A stretch of DNA of 64,000 nt from the NCBI GenBank assembly GCA_964017185.1, contig OZ024880.1:39770329-39834328 (forward strand). Reading direction: 5' to 3'. This DNA is from Rugalucina vietnamica. Taxonomy: Eukaryota > Mollusca > Bivalvia > Lucinida > Lucinidae. A program made the translations under genes and the position numbers. This document shows, one piece after another, positions 32,861 through 44,759 of the stretch; within the stretch, counting starts at the first letter, position 1; every line of letters begins with the position of its first letter. The notes below the pieces were generated by a model that saw only the letters and a list, made by a program, of their open reading frames with translations, was not told the DNA's origin and ran no database searches.

Positions 32861-33145
32861 CATCAGGAAAACAATGTCCGTGCAATGAATACCCCTTTAT
32901 ACCACAGTTTTATATAGTAAAACTGGGGTATGCAGGGGTATACCTATTTTTTCTTATTTTTGCTCCAAAACATAGAATGTGGGTACTCGTTAAAACCGCC
33001 TCGGCGAGGCGGTTCTAACGTGTACCCACAATCTATGTTTTGAGCAAAAATAAGAAAAATATCAAAAATTTTCCTCTGAAAATTATCGATTTTGACCTGA
33101 AAAAATTACTGTACATGTATATCATATGGGCATGTTTTCGTAATG
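32861..33145. mobile_element. CATYASGAAAAC-ended MITE, intact
   Basis: The element runs from CATCAGGAAAACAATGTCC to CATGTTTTCGTAATG with the full central hairpin (AACATAGAATGTGGGTAC ... CCGCCTCGGCGAGGCGG ...). Internal motifs CCACAGTTTTATATAG and GGGGTATGCAGGGG match the other copies. Confidence 0.88.
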
Positions 33146-33409
33146 AAGCCTACTAAGGCAGCTGTTTTGTGCTCACTGTTTTATTCTTAACGTTAATTCA
33201 ATTGCAATGTAGAATGAGTGTCAATCTCTTCTGTAGTGTCTTGCTTAATTTCTGAATTTCTAAAAGAGTAGGATAAAATACCATGCAACCAATGAGCAAT
33301 CAAAACAGTAAGCCAGCAACTTTTATTCGCCGTGGTTGAAAAATTGGACCAATTCTGTGTAGAACATGCGTTTAACCAACTTTCATGCAGCACCTAAAAT
33401 CACTTATTT

Positions 33410-33616
33410 GAGCCGCCCCATGGGAAAACCAACAATCTGCATAGGCGAAAACAAAGGCGCTGATCAGCGCCTTTGTTTTCGCTACTCGGATAGTACAATT
33501 CCTCTTCTACTTAAATCCGAAATTTCAGGCTTCTAGCTCTTTTCTGTGCTTGTACAGGCCGGTTTGTGTCGGACCTGTTCGGAAACCACATTGTTGGTTT
33601 TCCCATGAGGCGGCTC
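33410..33616. mobile_element. GAGCC-ended hairpin MITE
   Basis: Inverted ends GAGCCGCCCCATGGGAAAACC bound a 207-bp copy whose central hairpin has shrunk to AACAAAGGCGCTGATCAGCG and its complement. The copy is in reverse orientation to 8801-9034. Confidence 0.85.
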
Positions 33617-33811
33617 AATTTTGTTTCTGTAAGGGCCGATTCTCAGCAAACATTAGAAAACCATAGGGAATGCCATTAATTAGCTTTTCTCATTAGTTTT
33701 GTGATGAAAAGTACACAAAATAGAAGGAAAAATGAGATTCGCTTTGACATCAGATATAGTAGGCAAACAACTCTGTCTAGACAAAACCATCGATTTAAGG
33801 CAACTTTTGAA

Positions 33812-34225
33812 AAAGCTACAAGTAGGCAACGATCAGGAAAAGGCACAATCAGAAAAAGTCCCACTCCAAAAACTAAAATAGCAATCAGGTATTTATACCA
33901 TGAAAACATATCGTAAGCCGAATGAGCAGCTATTTTCCCAATAGATGGCCACTCAGTTACCTAAACTTAACTAAAAATATGATAACATGCATAAGGCTCA
34001 AACAGCACAACAATATTTAAACACCAAGACATAAAACAATAAGAACCACCACAGAAGTATCGCCTTCGAACGATCAGTAATATAAAATTACTGGCGGGCT
34101 TAAACCGGTTTTACATGTACCTTACCTCACCTCACCCTCAGCTTCTGCAGTGGTACACAACATTTAGTTAGTTGTTCGGTCCTCGTGGTGAATCTCTAGC
34201 TAGTCAATGAATCATCATGGACAAG
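33812..34225 (-). mobile_element. retroelement 3'-end fragment
   Basis: The copy runs from AAAAGCTACAAGTAGGCAACG to GTCAATGAATCATCATGGACAA, with all tail landmarks in order. It is 5'-truncated near 34225. Confidence 0.8.
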
Positions 34226-34654
34226 AGTGGCTTTTATTCTGGTCATTTTCGTAGTATAGCCGCTAACTTTATACAACCAAGATAGAATTAAAGTTGTCAC
34301 ATCCTTATAAGTGTATGTACATGTATATCGCACCTGTTCTAACATGTACATTCAATCTGAAAAGGTACAAGTTTACTAGATAACGCTAGCATGTTCTATC
34401 TATTAAGAGTGTAGTAGTCTCTATGAACAGGCGGGTTGCGGATTTTGACAATTTTAGATCTACACATTTTTCATCGGATTCGTTCTGGTAACATATAGGC
34501 TGAAAACTGTTTACATGTACCCTGAGAAATATCCCCCCCCCCCCTTATTAAGCTGAAGCAATTCAGTGAGTACAACTTCTACCTCGTGTTACCTAAAATC
34601 TTTGATCATTTTCTGCCCGATGAACTGAACCAAACCATTTAGGTACAACTTGAA

Positions 34655-34870
34655 ATCAATACTTCCTTGCCAGCTATCAACGGATATGGAAGAATAGGTT
34701 TTACAAGTGTTCTCAACAATATTGACGCAGCCTTTGTGCAAAAACGTCGATCCATTGCACTTCATTTACTTCAACATATTTCCGTTCCTTGTGTAGTCTC
34801 GTGGCTGATTAGGATACCACCTGCTGGACGCGATGTTCTTACTGAAGCATAGGACAATGATTATTGAGCA
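34655..34870 (+). repeat. duplicated segment, copy 2 of 2
   Basis: The copy is collinear with 23460-23675. A 61-residue frame (34667-34852) is open here but not in the other copy, so it is treated as non-coding. Confidence 0.75.
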
Positions 34871-35844
34871 ACGATTCGACAAACTGACATTAACAGACAA
34901 AACTCACCTGTGGAACCAACGAAGGATATATTTAGATCTGTTTTAGGCAAGGGGACACCTCGTTTTCAGTAGGAGTATACATGTCTAACATGTTTATTGA
35001 ATCGATCATGCAAGTATCAAAAGGTTTCGAGCCTAAGTTGTGTTTTTGTTACCGTTTCCCGACATGTGGCTCTGAAGTCAGGAAACACTCAAAACCAAAG
35101 AGAGGATTACAGTTCTGAATAATCAATAAAATGTTCGTTCATTTCATGGAACTCAATCAGAAGTCCCTATCCGATTTCTAAACGGTTGTGTCCAATATAT
35201 TTCTGGTTAAATGAAACTCTTCGCTGATAATAAACGCACATCCATCTTGTACTTGAAACAAATGCTGCGTCGTTTGTCAGTTGTACATGTACCGGAAGTT
35301 TGCATAAATTAACTGGCCCAGTCCTCTACCGGTATAGGTTTATTGTGCCCAGTTTTGAAATGGTAACATATTTAAATTATTCCATGTACATTTAAATAAG
35401 AAAGGGGACACAAAACATTCAATTCTTTCAATGAAATGAGTCTGTGAAAGTTTTTGAGTGTTAAAACTTGGACGGTAATTAGTATTTTCAGTTTTGGTCA
35501 CGTGACTTGCGAATCGAAATTACCATATTTTCAGAACCATTTGACCGATTTAAATAAATTTTGGTAGCAAATTGTTTCTCTTATCGACCACTTTCTTCTG
35601 GAGAAAATATAATCTTCGTGAGTATATTTCTTTAATGGCAACGATCATAAATCTCATAAAAAAGAACACATAGTAACGCGCGTAGCTCTCAGAGACAAAG
35701 TGACAGGGAAATCGTACACATTAAATCGTTGTCCAATCAGTGTCAACGCGTTTTATGGTTCTTCATGCTAAACAGGTCCACAGTTTAAAGAGTCCAAAGC
35801 ATTGACTATACCGACAATGCGATAGCCATTGTACCGGTGAAAGA
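34871..35844. other. no identifiable feature
   Basis: This is AT-rich sequence with no recognised repeat or domain. A CACGTG E-box-like hexamer lies at about 35499, with no supporting gene context. Confidence 0.45.
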
Positions 35845-36785
35845 GTCAATGGAGAGATGCGAACGCTATTGCACGTGTATGACCCAGTATGACACAGTGT
35901 GCAGCATTTTGTCTTCTTAAGTTTTATGCTGGCGGAAATGAGTTGTTTGGTGTAGTTGGTGTTCGTGGCAAACCAATAATTAGTATTTTGTCTCTTTTAC
36001 TGTAAATCTGTCAGAATTTTAATCGATGCATTTTATCAAGAAAACATGTCCGTGAAATAAACACCGCCTTAAACCCCACTTTTATATAATAAAACTGGGG
36101 TATGCAGGGGTAAACTATTTTTCTTATTTTTGCTCCAAAACACAGATTGTGGGTACTCGTTAGAACCGCCTAACGTGTACCCACAATCAATGTTTTGAGC
36201 AAAAAATATTAAAAATATTAAAAATTTTCCAATATTTTTTTTTAATTTTTAATTTTTGCATCTGAAAAAAATTCTCTATATATTGCAAGTGCAAGTTTTC
36301 GTAATGCATATAAAAACATGTATGGTCTATGTGAAGATAAGTATTTCCAAAGAAAAATTGCTGCATACCGTTTCTGTTAATATCGCGACTCTTGCTTTTG
36401 TTTGATCATGAAAATAAATTCCTTTCTGGACTAAACGGTTAAACAACTCATATTCAAAAATAATTTGTCTTTAGAATACATGATACTCTGATTTCTGGCA
36501 TGCTGGTATTACTGATGCGGACTGAGACCAATGAAACATTCTGAAAGCGGATATCATGCTTTTATTTTTGGTGGCAGTAAATAATCAAGTTATTTTCATA
36601 TGAATAAAACCATTTGCATAACATTAAGAAACGCGACTGTTAAGCACACCCTTGTGACTACGACGTGTGGCTGACATGTTTTATAGCCGTTTTAGTGGTA
36701 CTCAGTTACTGTTTTTGAGCTTTAATTGACATGTCCTTATTATTTACTGGTATGTGTTCATTCCCACAAGAAGACATAACATGCA
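35845..36785 (-). repeat. interspersed repeat A, copy 3, with MITE insert
   Basis: This is the reverse complement of 6100-6850 and 13540-14285. It is split by the MITE at 36034-36306. GACTGAGACCAATGAAAC, AACCATTTGCATAACATTAAG and GACATGTTTTATAGCCG are shared landmarks. Confidence 0.7.
36034..36306. mobile_element. CATYASGAAAAC-ended MITE
   Basis: The copy runs from ATCAAGAAAACATGTCCGTG to GTGCAAGTTTTCGTAATG. The central hairpin is shortened (AACCGCCTAACGTGTACCC), leaving only the outer stems. Confidence 0.8.
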
Positions 36786-36939
36786 GCATTGCATGAGTTT
36801 CGAGTTATCGATTATGGAATAAGCAGTAAATATTTCATTTTCAACAAAGTTCATAATAAAATATTTATACGAAAGTCTAATAGAAAGTTACTTCTTGTAT
36901 TTCCAGGCATGCGAAATAATTGTTACGATGTAAACGATC

Positions 36940-37475
36940 TCAGATGCTGCCAGCTAGTAATAACCGTCGTGTCTTTAAGATTGTTCAGAAGCCATTTCGA
37001 TATGTTTCTTGTCAATACTGCAGAAGCTATGGTTTCTAGAGTAAGGTTATCAAATAAGTGCCATGTGGAGAAGGATTGATTTGCTAAACGTTCCGTTCAT
37101 CATAGAAATTAAGCAATTCATGCGCTATTATGCTTAACATAGAATACTTTAATTGTCTTATTATGTAATTCATAATAGTCTTTCATTTTATTTCCTCATT
37201 GCTGGAAGTGACGAAGTTGTTGTGCGATGCATACATACATGTACATTATACGTATAGTACCGGTGTTTGCCGTTTTATTTGCATAAAAGAGTAGCCGTAG
37301 CCCATCCCGAGATAACAAGAACTTTCTTTTCTTTGGTGAATTTATTTTTATCGTTTATTGCGAAAGGTTTAAAACACATGTAAATCTTGTCAGAAGTGGA
37401 ATTCAGACCACTGCCTGGAAAACCAGACTACGACCCGGACGCAGCGTCTTAGACTCAGCCATCCTGACTGGAATA
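36940..37475 (+). repeat. fourth, diverged copy of tRNA-Leu duplicon segment
   Basis: CCAGCTAGTAATAACCGTCGTG, TTTCTTGTCAATACTGC and AGGTTATCAAATAAGTG match 17735-17880. The tRNA-Leu relic at 37388-37468 sits where 18562-18645 lies in the left arm, though the intervening sequence differs. Confidence 0.65.
37388..37468 (-). pseudogene. tRNA-Leu pseudogene
   Basis: The minus strand starts GTCAGGATGGCTGAGTC and ends TTCCACTTCTGAC, clearly a Leu-type gene. The conserved GG of the D loop is deleted. The anticodon loop reads TCCGGGT, and the T loop is altered to GGTCTGAATT. It is not expected to be functional. Confidence 0.88.
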
Positions 37476-37701
37476 TATATTAAAACATGTCAGGATGACA
37501 TCTTTAGTGCAATTAAGCATACAACAGCATCCGATTTCAATTGAGGTTTTCCAGTACCTCAATTTCAAGCGGGCTAAGGATAAGAATGAATTCCTCTGAT
37601 AGCAATATAACATATTATGTATGAATCTTTGATTACTTTTTAACTGCCTTGTAGGTTATTATGTTTAAAGTCTTTACTCTCAAAATATTTATAATATTAC
37701 T

Positions 37702-38100
37702 TTATCAAAATTGTGATAAACACATTTAATAATGTATTGCTGTCCTCTCAAGACATTGTAAAACCTTATCAAAATTTTGATAGTCAATTCTGTTTTAGGG
37801 AAACGAAAAGTCACATTCAACGTCTTATCAAAATTATGATAACAACATGAACTAATATAAGCTCTAGAACACACCGTTATCAAAATTTTGATAAGACTGT
37901 AATTGATACAGGATTCGAGAGCTTGCACGGCAAACGATGATTGGTGTTTGGTTTGTCAACTATGTGTAAAACCTTATCAGAATTTCGATAGCCTATCCTG
38001 TTTTAGGGAAACGCAGTCACATTCAACGCCTTATCAAAATTCTGATAACAACATGAAATCATATTAGCTGTGGAACACACCGTTATCAAAATTTTGATAA
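37702..38100. promoter_or_regulatory. seven TTATCA-N6-TGATAA palindromes
   Basis: 18-bp palindromes lie at 37702-37719, 37766-37783, 37825-37842, 37877-37894, 37974-37991, 38031-38048 and 38083-38100. Two are perfect (37877, 38083). The last six form two ~207-bp tandem units with internal spacings of 59/52 and 57/52 bp. Each palindrome holds two inverted TGATAA words, the GATA-factor core. The outer hexamers are better conserved than the centre. A regulatory role is only a possibility. Confidence 0.6.
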
Positions 38101-38334
38101 GTCTGTAATTGGTACAAGAACCGACAGCTTGCGCGGCAAACGATAATTGATGTTTGGTAAGTCACCTGTATGTTGGTTTATTTAGGATTTCACGTCCAAT
38201 CAAATAGCTCTGGTCATACGAGATGGAACCTAGGTCTGAAGTCACACGACAAAGGCTGGGGATGTCCGGAGTCCAACCTGCGACTCCTGATTGACAAGGC
38301 GAGTGGCTTTGGTTAAGTTTACCCCTGTCAAACC

Positions 38335-39402
38335 AAGAGGCGTTTCCATGGCGTTGGCAAGGCGTTCTTAAATTTTCCTGACCGCCGCGAAACTCCGAGG
38401 AAAAAATATTTTATTTGTGACAATGCAAACCATGGCGTTCTCATCAAATCCAATGCGTTACTGCGGAGTTCATAGTGTGTTCTATCAGGTTCCATTGCGC
38501 TGACATGACGCCTTCATGGGCTTGCGCGGAACTCTTGGTGTATGCACTCTTGGCGTTCCCACGGCGTTCGTACCGCGCTTCCACGGTACTGAGCTGACGT
38601 CTTATAGGCGAGTCAGAAACAAAGTTTCCGTCATTTGAACGTTTGCTTTCAAAAATGTAACATAGCTGGCAACAGGGGATGGAGAGGGTAGCAGCAGCAG
38701 CAGCAATTTGTATAAGTAAACTAGCTTGTTGTTCGATAGACTTAGTGAAATAAATGTATGCGCATCTCATTAAAATAGTGTTTTGTTTGCTTTTGACATA
38801 TTTAAAATTGCATATCTTTTTCATCTATTGTACTGCAAGAAACGCCATTGGACGCGGTAAATGCTCCATGTTAGCGCAATTAACGCCGTGACAACGCCTT
38901 ACAAACGCCACGGAATCGCGGTAAAAGCTTCATGTGAACGCAACAAACGCCGTGACAGGGCCTTACAGCTGCCACAGAGGCGTAGTAAGATTAATGACAC
39001 GCCGTAAAAGCGCCATAGACGCGTCGTATGAGCGCGGTGAAAACGCAGTGAGATCGCGATGGACGCCATACCATCGTCGTGCAAACGCCATTGCCTACCA
39101 CGGCGTTTGCACAACGATTTCACCGCGCACCAGCGGAGCTCCAGGGGCGTTGATGAAGCTCTCACTACGTTGCCACGATGTCAGCACGACGTTCACATTG
39201 CTATCTAAGTAGAACGCAGAACGACGGCGTTTGTTTTTAGCATGTCCAAAAGAAACACCGACCCTGTGCGTTCTAGGAGTTTCCACGACGTTCGCTGGCG
39301 ATGCAAATGCGTTACAATGTCGTTGGTGGCGTTTGTACCGCTCTTATCTCGGCGTTCTACATTTTTAGAGCGCCATGAGAACAACACCCTGGTATGACAG
39401 GG
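38335..39402. repeat. ACGCC word swarm bounded by short inverted ends
   Basis: GGCGTT words dominate 38343-38600, AACGCC words 38840-39090, and GGCGTT again 39100-39370. The ends are inverted: ACCCCTGTCAAACCA at the left (38320-38334) and its near complement TGGTATGACAGGGGT at 39389-39403. TTAAG lies just outside both ends. The arrangement suggests a fold-back type non-autonomous element made of degenerate short subrepeats. Open frames here are compositional. Confidence 0.6.
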
Positions 39403-39478
39403 GTTTAAGTAATAAAATCAGAAACATGCTTTGCTTAAAAATAAATTTATGATGAATGACATTGGAACCACAATACCA

Positions 39479-39480
<2 letters not shown>

Positions 39481-39515
<35 letters not shown>
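39481..39515 (+). repeat. poly(T) tract
   Basis: Thirty-five T residues follow CCACC. They could be a retroposed poly(A) on the minus strand, but no element was recognised beside them. Confidence 0.9.
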
Positions 39516-39516
<1 letters not shown>

Positions 39517-39892
39517 ATACCGAATTGACAATTTCATAGAATATGACTGTAGAATATGCGATGCGAAATATCAAAATCGCATTTGTAACAAAGTCGGCAC
39601 AAGACATGATATCCCGATATTATATAAATTGTTCGTGTTCTTGCATGTTTTGCATTTACGAAGACAATACACTCCTACATCCATCGCCAAAACACAGCTC
39701 CAATGGAGCTGGCATGATTGGGCAATAAATCTCGGAAAATATCTTGTAGCTTTCAACTTTTATTATCATTATCAGTAAACTGTGAAAATAACAAGAGCAA
39801 CAGTCTCCAGATGTCTGATATCAGATTTCTTCAGTTTTTTTTTCTTCTCACTTGGACCATGTTGAGTTAGAAATGTCATATTTCGAGCCTGT

Positions 39893-40510
39893 GGGTACGA
39901 ATATATATGGGTACTCACAATTGTGGGTATTCAAAATTTGGGAGCACTTTTGCTATGTTTTGGAACATTTTATACTTTTTTCTAAAATTTTGGGCAGTTA
40001 AAATTTGTGGTCTTCAATTTTTTTGGTACTCAAAATATGTGGGTATTCAGAGTGTGGATGATCAAATTTTGTAGGCACTCAAAATTGGTGGCAATCAGAA
40101 TATAGATATTTCAGTTAGATGTTATTCACATAAAGATGCGGCTCTCAAAATATTTATGAGTCTTCAAATTTGAGTGTATTTAAAATAAGTGGGTATTCAA
40201 AAGTGCATATAAATATTTTGGGGTATTGAAAATGTTGGAAATTATATTTTCTTGTTACACAAAGCATGGGCAAATTATGTTGGTCTTCACTATAAGAATG
40301 TTCACAAAATTCAATCACAAAATTGTGGGTATTCAAAATAAGCTGGTTCATAAAATTATGAGTCAAGACTGAAATTGTTTGTATGAAACTGGTGTGGTCT
40401 TAGAGTACTCATGGAATCTTTGTGTTCATGTTATTTGTATGTACATGTATTCATCAATTATAGAATTTCACTCAGTATTTGTGGGTACTCAACATGTGGG
40501 TACCTAAAAT
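39893..40510. repeat. degenerate GTGGGTATTCAAAATT minisatellite
   Basis: Words such as GTGGGTATTCAAAATT and GGTACTCAAAAT recur irregularly every 14-40 bp across about 600 bp. The array is very diverged, indicating age. Confidence 0.7.
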
Positions 40511-41869
40511 AGTTTGGTAAAAATGCGGAAAGTATGCACATTCATATGAACTGAAAGTCTCAGTATGGAAAATTGCCACGTTAATGTTTTATAGACTCAG
40601 ATCAGTGTATCATTTAGTTTGATCAGACACTGTATCCATAGTCTAATATTGAGACAAAGAGTAAATTGGAAGTTAATGGCATATTTCATCTAATTCTTTA
40701 AACAAACAGGTGGCCAGAGTCAAGAACTCATTATCTTTATCTAACTGCTGTGAAAAAAATATCTTCTTGTAAGAATTTATTGTGACAGCCTTAATGATTA
40801 GAAAAAACCAGCAAAAACTCTGAAAACTGGCGATAGATGTAGGAGTGAATACCGTTTTGATAGGCAGACATTAATAATTGAGCACCCTTTCAACCCTTCA
40901 AAATAAACAACGATCTTAAGTACATGTATCCTGTTTCCTGGTGGGTTCTGGTTAGTCTGGAAATAAGCAAAATAATAAAACGATTATTCTAGTAACACAT
41001 GTAAAACACAGCATAGAGACCATTTAGAATTTATTATGAAAGCAAAAAGGCATAATATAGAACATGTAACGAAAAATCAAATAATGAATGCACAATGAAA
41101 TAATACCTAAGCAACAGATTAGAACGTTGTACGGGAAAATAGCCAGACAAATGTTGTTGTTGTTTTTTTAAATCCCCCCCCCCCCCCGAGCAACCGTATC
41201 ATGCAGAAATGCGGACCTGGAAACAGTACACACTCTGAATAGTAATTAAAGTTTTGATACATGAAATATACATACAGTTAATACGAATACGTTTCATATC
41301 AGTTCGTCCGTAAAATACAACCACTACATGTAAGAACAAAACTATACCGTGTTACTTACTCCATGTTAGAATCAAACAAATGGCATTCATGAATATTCGG
41401 ACCAAAGCCAAGGCATTGCAAAATTGAAACACCCCAACAGTACTTAACTGATATAGTTTGCAAATCCATTAAGCTCCGAATGCAGTTCCTGAACAAATGG
41501 ATATAACAATAAATGTAATTGTAACTTGAAGCATGACGAAATCATCGATGTTTTAGAAACACGTAATATTCGCCAGCCTCTAGATTTTATTTGGGAGCGG
41601 CCGCTTTGATTTATCGATGATTGCCCTGTACAGCTGATTTTATGGTATCAACATCCTTTGACACGTGTAATTAATGACCAAATTCCCTGATAAAACGATT
41701 AAACACACCATGCAAACACGAGATCTCAGACCTCAGAAATAAATCATTCATATACTGTAACAAAAGTTAAGCGCAGGCTTCTCCAAAAGCAACAACAAAA
41801 CTCAACCTCCCTGTTGAGCCTTCGGGTGCTCCTTGGACAATAACCCCCCCCCCCACACACACACACACA
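40511..41869. other. no identifiable gene; simple tracts only
   Basis: AT-rich sequence with a poly(C) run at 41176-41188 and C10 followed by (AC)n at 41846-41868. I see no coding domain, RNA gene or mobile end. Confidence 0.5.
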
Positions 41870-43903
41870 ATCCCGTTGTTCGGGTCTTAAACCAGAGGAC
41901 CAATGGTCCTGTAAACGCTCACCTGAGTCTGCTGCATATACCAATAAACATGTTTGAATATTATGGTATTTAACCCCAGTGCAGGGGCAGATGAAGCCCT
42001 TGGGCCGTTTTCTTTTTTCAGAATACAATCAAAGTCATGTAATCAATATTCTGTCCATTTGCCAATTTCTTGCTGGTTTTTCCCTTCAAATGACATTTTA
42101 ACAGTTTTTCCCATTCAAATGCATGGGCAACCCATGTTGACCTTGCCATAAACTTGGTCAAGGTCATCAAAGGGTTGTGATTTATATATACATTGTAGTA
42201 CTATAGCTATGGATGCTTCACGCCAAGTTTCATTGAAGTCAATCTATCGGTTTCAGAGAAGAAGATATTTGAAGGGTTTTTACCATATATGGGCATGGCG
42301 GCCATCTTGGTCATGTGACCTAGATTATTAATATACACATTGGTTCCCCCAACCTATAGATGCTTCACATAAAATTTGGCTTCAATTGGCCAAGTGGTTT
42401 TAGAGGAGAAGATGTTTGAATATTATGGTAATATACATGTATATAGCCCCGGGGTGTGGACATATGAGCCCTTAGGTCCATTTTTTTTTTTCAGAATCAT
42501 TAATATCTAGTCCTACTACCCATTTCCTGCAAGATTTTCACTTCTAATGACTTTTTAAAAGTTTTCCCCATTCCAATGCATTGGCGACCTATGTTGACCT
42601 TTTCCTAAAATAGGTCAAGGTCACCACAGGGTCATGATTTATATACAAATTGTAGTACTTCAGGCATTGGTGCTTCATGCCAAGTTTCTTTGAAATCGAT
42701 CCACCAGATTCAGAGAAGATTTTTGAAGGGTTTTTACCTTATATGGGCATGGCAGCCATCTTGGTCATGTGAACTAGATAATTTATATATACATTAATTC
42801 CCCCATTCCATAGATGCTTCACATAAAATTTGACTTTGATTTGCCAAGCGGTTTCAGAGGAGAAGATGTTTGAATATTATGGTAATATACATGTATATTG
42901 CCCCGGGGTGGGGGCAGATGAGCCCCTGGGGTCCATTTTTTTTTCAGAATCATTAATATTCAGTCCTACTGCCCATTTCCTGCAAGACTTTAACTTTAAA
43001 TGACATTTTAAAAGTTTTCCCTATTCAAATGCATTGGCGACCTATGTTGACCTTGCCGTAAAAAAGGTCAAGGTCATCACAGGGTCATGATTTATATATA
43101 CATTGTAGTACTTGAGCCATGGATGCATCATGCCAAGTTTCTTTGAAATCGATCCACCGGTTCTGGAGAAGAAGATTTTTGAAGGGTTTTTACCATATAT
43201 GGGCATTGCGGCCATCTTGGTCATGTGACCTGGATTATTTATATACACATTGATTACCCCTTCCTATTGATGCTTCACATAAAATTTGGCTTTGATTGGC
43301 CAACCGGTTTCAGAGGAGATGATGTTTGAATATTAGGGTAATATACATGTATATTGCCCCGGGGTGGGGGCATATGAGCCCCTGGGGTCCAATTTTTTTC
43401 AGAATCATTAACATTCAGTCCTACTGCCCATTTTCTGCAAGACTTTCACTTTAAATGACATTTTAAAAGTTTTCCCCATTCAAATGCATTGGCGACCTAT
43501 GTTGACCTTGCCGTAAAATAGGTCAAGGTCATCACAGGGTCAATATTTATATACACATTGTAGTGCTTGAGCCATCAATGCTTTATGCCAAGTTTCGTTG
43601 AAATCAGTCCACCGGTTCTGGAGAAGAAGATTTTTGAAGGGTTTTTACCATATATGGGCATGGCGGCCATCTTGGTCATGTGACCTGGATTTCTTATATA
43701 CACATTGGTTCCCCCTTCCTATAGATGCTTCATATAAAATTTGGCTTTGGTTGGCCAAGCGGTTTCAGAGAAGAAGATCTTTGAAATTGTGGACGGACGG
43801 ACGACGGACGGACGACGGACGGACGGACGGACGACGGACGGACGCTGGATCATGGCCATCCTATAAGCTCACCTTGTGAGCCTAACGGCTCAGGTGAGCT
43901 AAA
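41870..43903 (+). mobile_element. CTCAGGTGAGC-ended element with four ~460-bp units
   Basis: The left part contains AACGCTCACCTGAGTCTGC. The right end is GAGCCTAACGGCTCAGGTGAGCTA at 43879-43902, preceded by a (GGAC)n tract. GTTTGAATATTATGG marks unit starts near 41953, 42409, 42869 and 43325. Each unit contains GTTGACCTTGCCGTAAAA, TATATGGGCATGGC and CATCTTGGTCATGTGACCT. No transposase was found, and short frames differ between units. Confidence 0.8.
43793..43853 (+). repeat. GGACGGAC minisatellite
   Basis: GGACGGACGAC units occupy about 60 bp just before the element's right end. The same kind of run is found at 11030-11060 and, interrupted, at 26563-26592. Confidence 0.9.
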
Positions 43904-44015
43904 AAGCGCACATATACTCGTATATTTGACCACGGAACTGTTGACCAGTTCCCTGATATTTGACTAACACACTACTTGATTTTTAGAATGTAATATATAA
44001 TGTAATACAGTATAA

Positions 44016-44742
44016 AGTCCAATTCGCATGCGCAAAAAATACACGCGTGTAAATATACTCCGGTGTGCAAATCAACCTGTGAGTAAATTTAAATTGCGTT
44101 CGCATGGGTTTTATCACCAGGAGTATTTTGTATGTAAATTTATCATTTCTGGATTAAAACATGTTCATTTAAGTTTTCTGTATTTGCAAAACAAGAAGAG
44201 GCTGCTTCAAGGTGTTCTAGTAAACTTTGGCAGCAGAGGAGAATCATGTAATGGCCAGGTATAACCTTAGCAGTTATACAGTTCCCTTTTATCATCCTTT
44301 CACAAGGAATTACTGTTAAAATGCCCCAAGAATCTCACCAAGAATGATAAAGAAATAGTGTGGCTGTTTGCACTCCACATGATATAAAATGTGATGAATG
44401 GCAATAAAATGTTAATTAGCAACAATGTCCACAGTTTCAGCAAGTGTCATTATAATCAGTTATGAACAAAAAAATGTGAAAATTTGTTATCTAAAAGCAG
44501 AATATTGACTTGAAATATAAATACTTATGGGTAATTTTTACTTTGCGTTCACATGGGACAAAATAGTGTGTATTTGTAAAGATAAAATTTGCATCTGGTC
44601 AGACGCAGGAGTAAATTTACCCATATGTAAATATACTCCGGTGTGTATTTGCGTTCGCATGCGCAATTTGCTTACCCCGAGTAAAATTTGCACACCGGAG
44701 TATATTTACTCGCGTGTATTTATGGCGCATGCGAATTGGACT
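44016..44742. mobile_element. MITE with ~60-bp inverted ends and TAA duplication
   Basis: The left end AGTCCAATTCGCATGCGC and the right end are inverted for about 60 bp (44016-44077 vs 44680-44742), including AATACACGCG and AATATACTCCGGTGTGCAAAT. TAA flanks both sides (44013-44015, 44743-44745), which fits a PIF/Harbinger-type 3-bp duplication; a TA duplication is the alternative. Subterminal CGCATGGG and GTAAATTTA words recur inside. There is no transposase, so the element is non-autonomous. Confidence 0.85.
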
Positions 44743-44759
44743 TAAGTCAGCTTTTCCTG

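Noticed and set aside
42130-43560. TCAAGGTCA words as ERR-type binding sites
   Set aside because: They occur in only some of the 460-bp units and change between units, with no sign of constraint.
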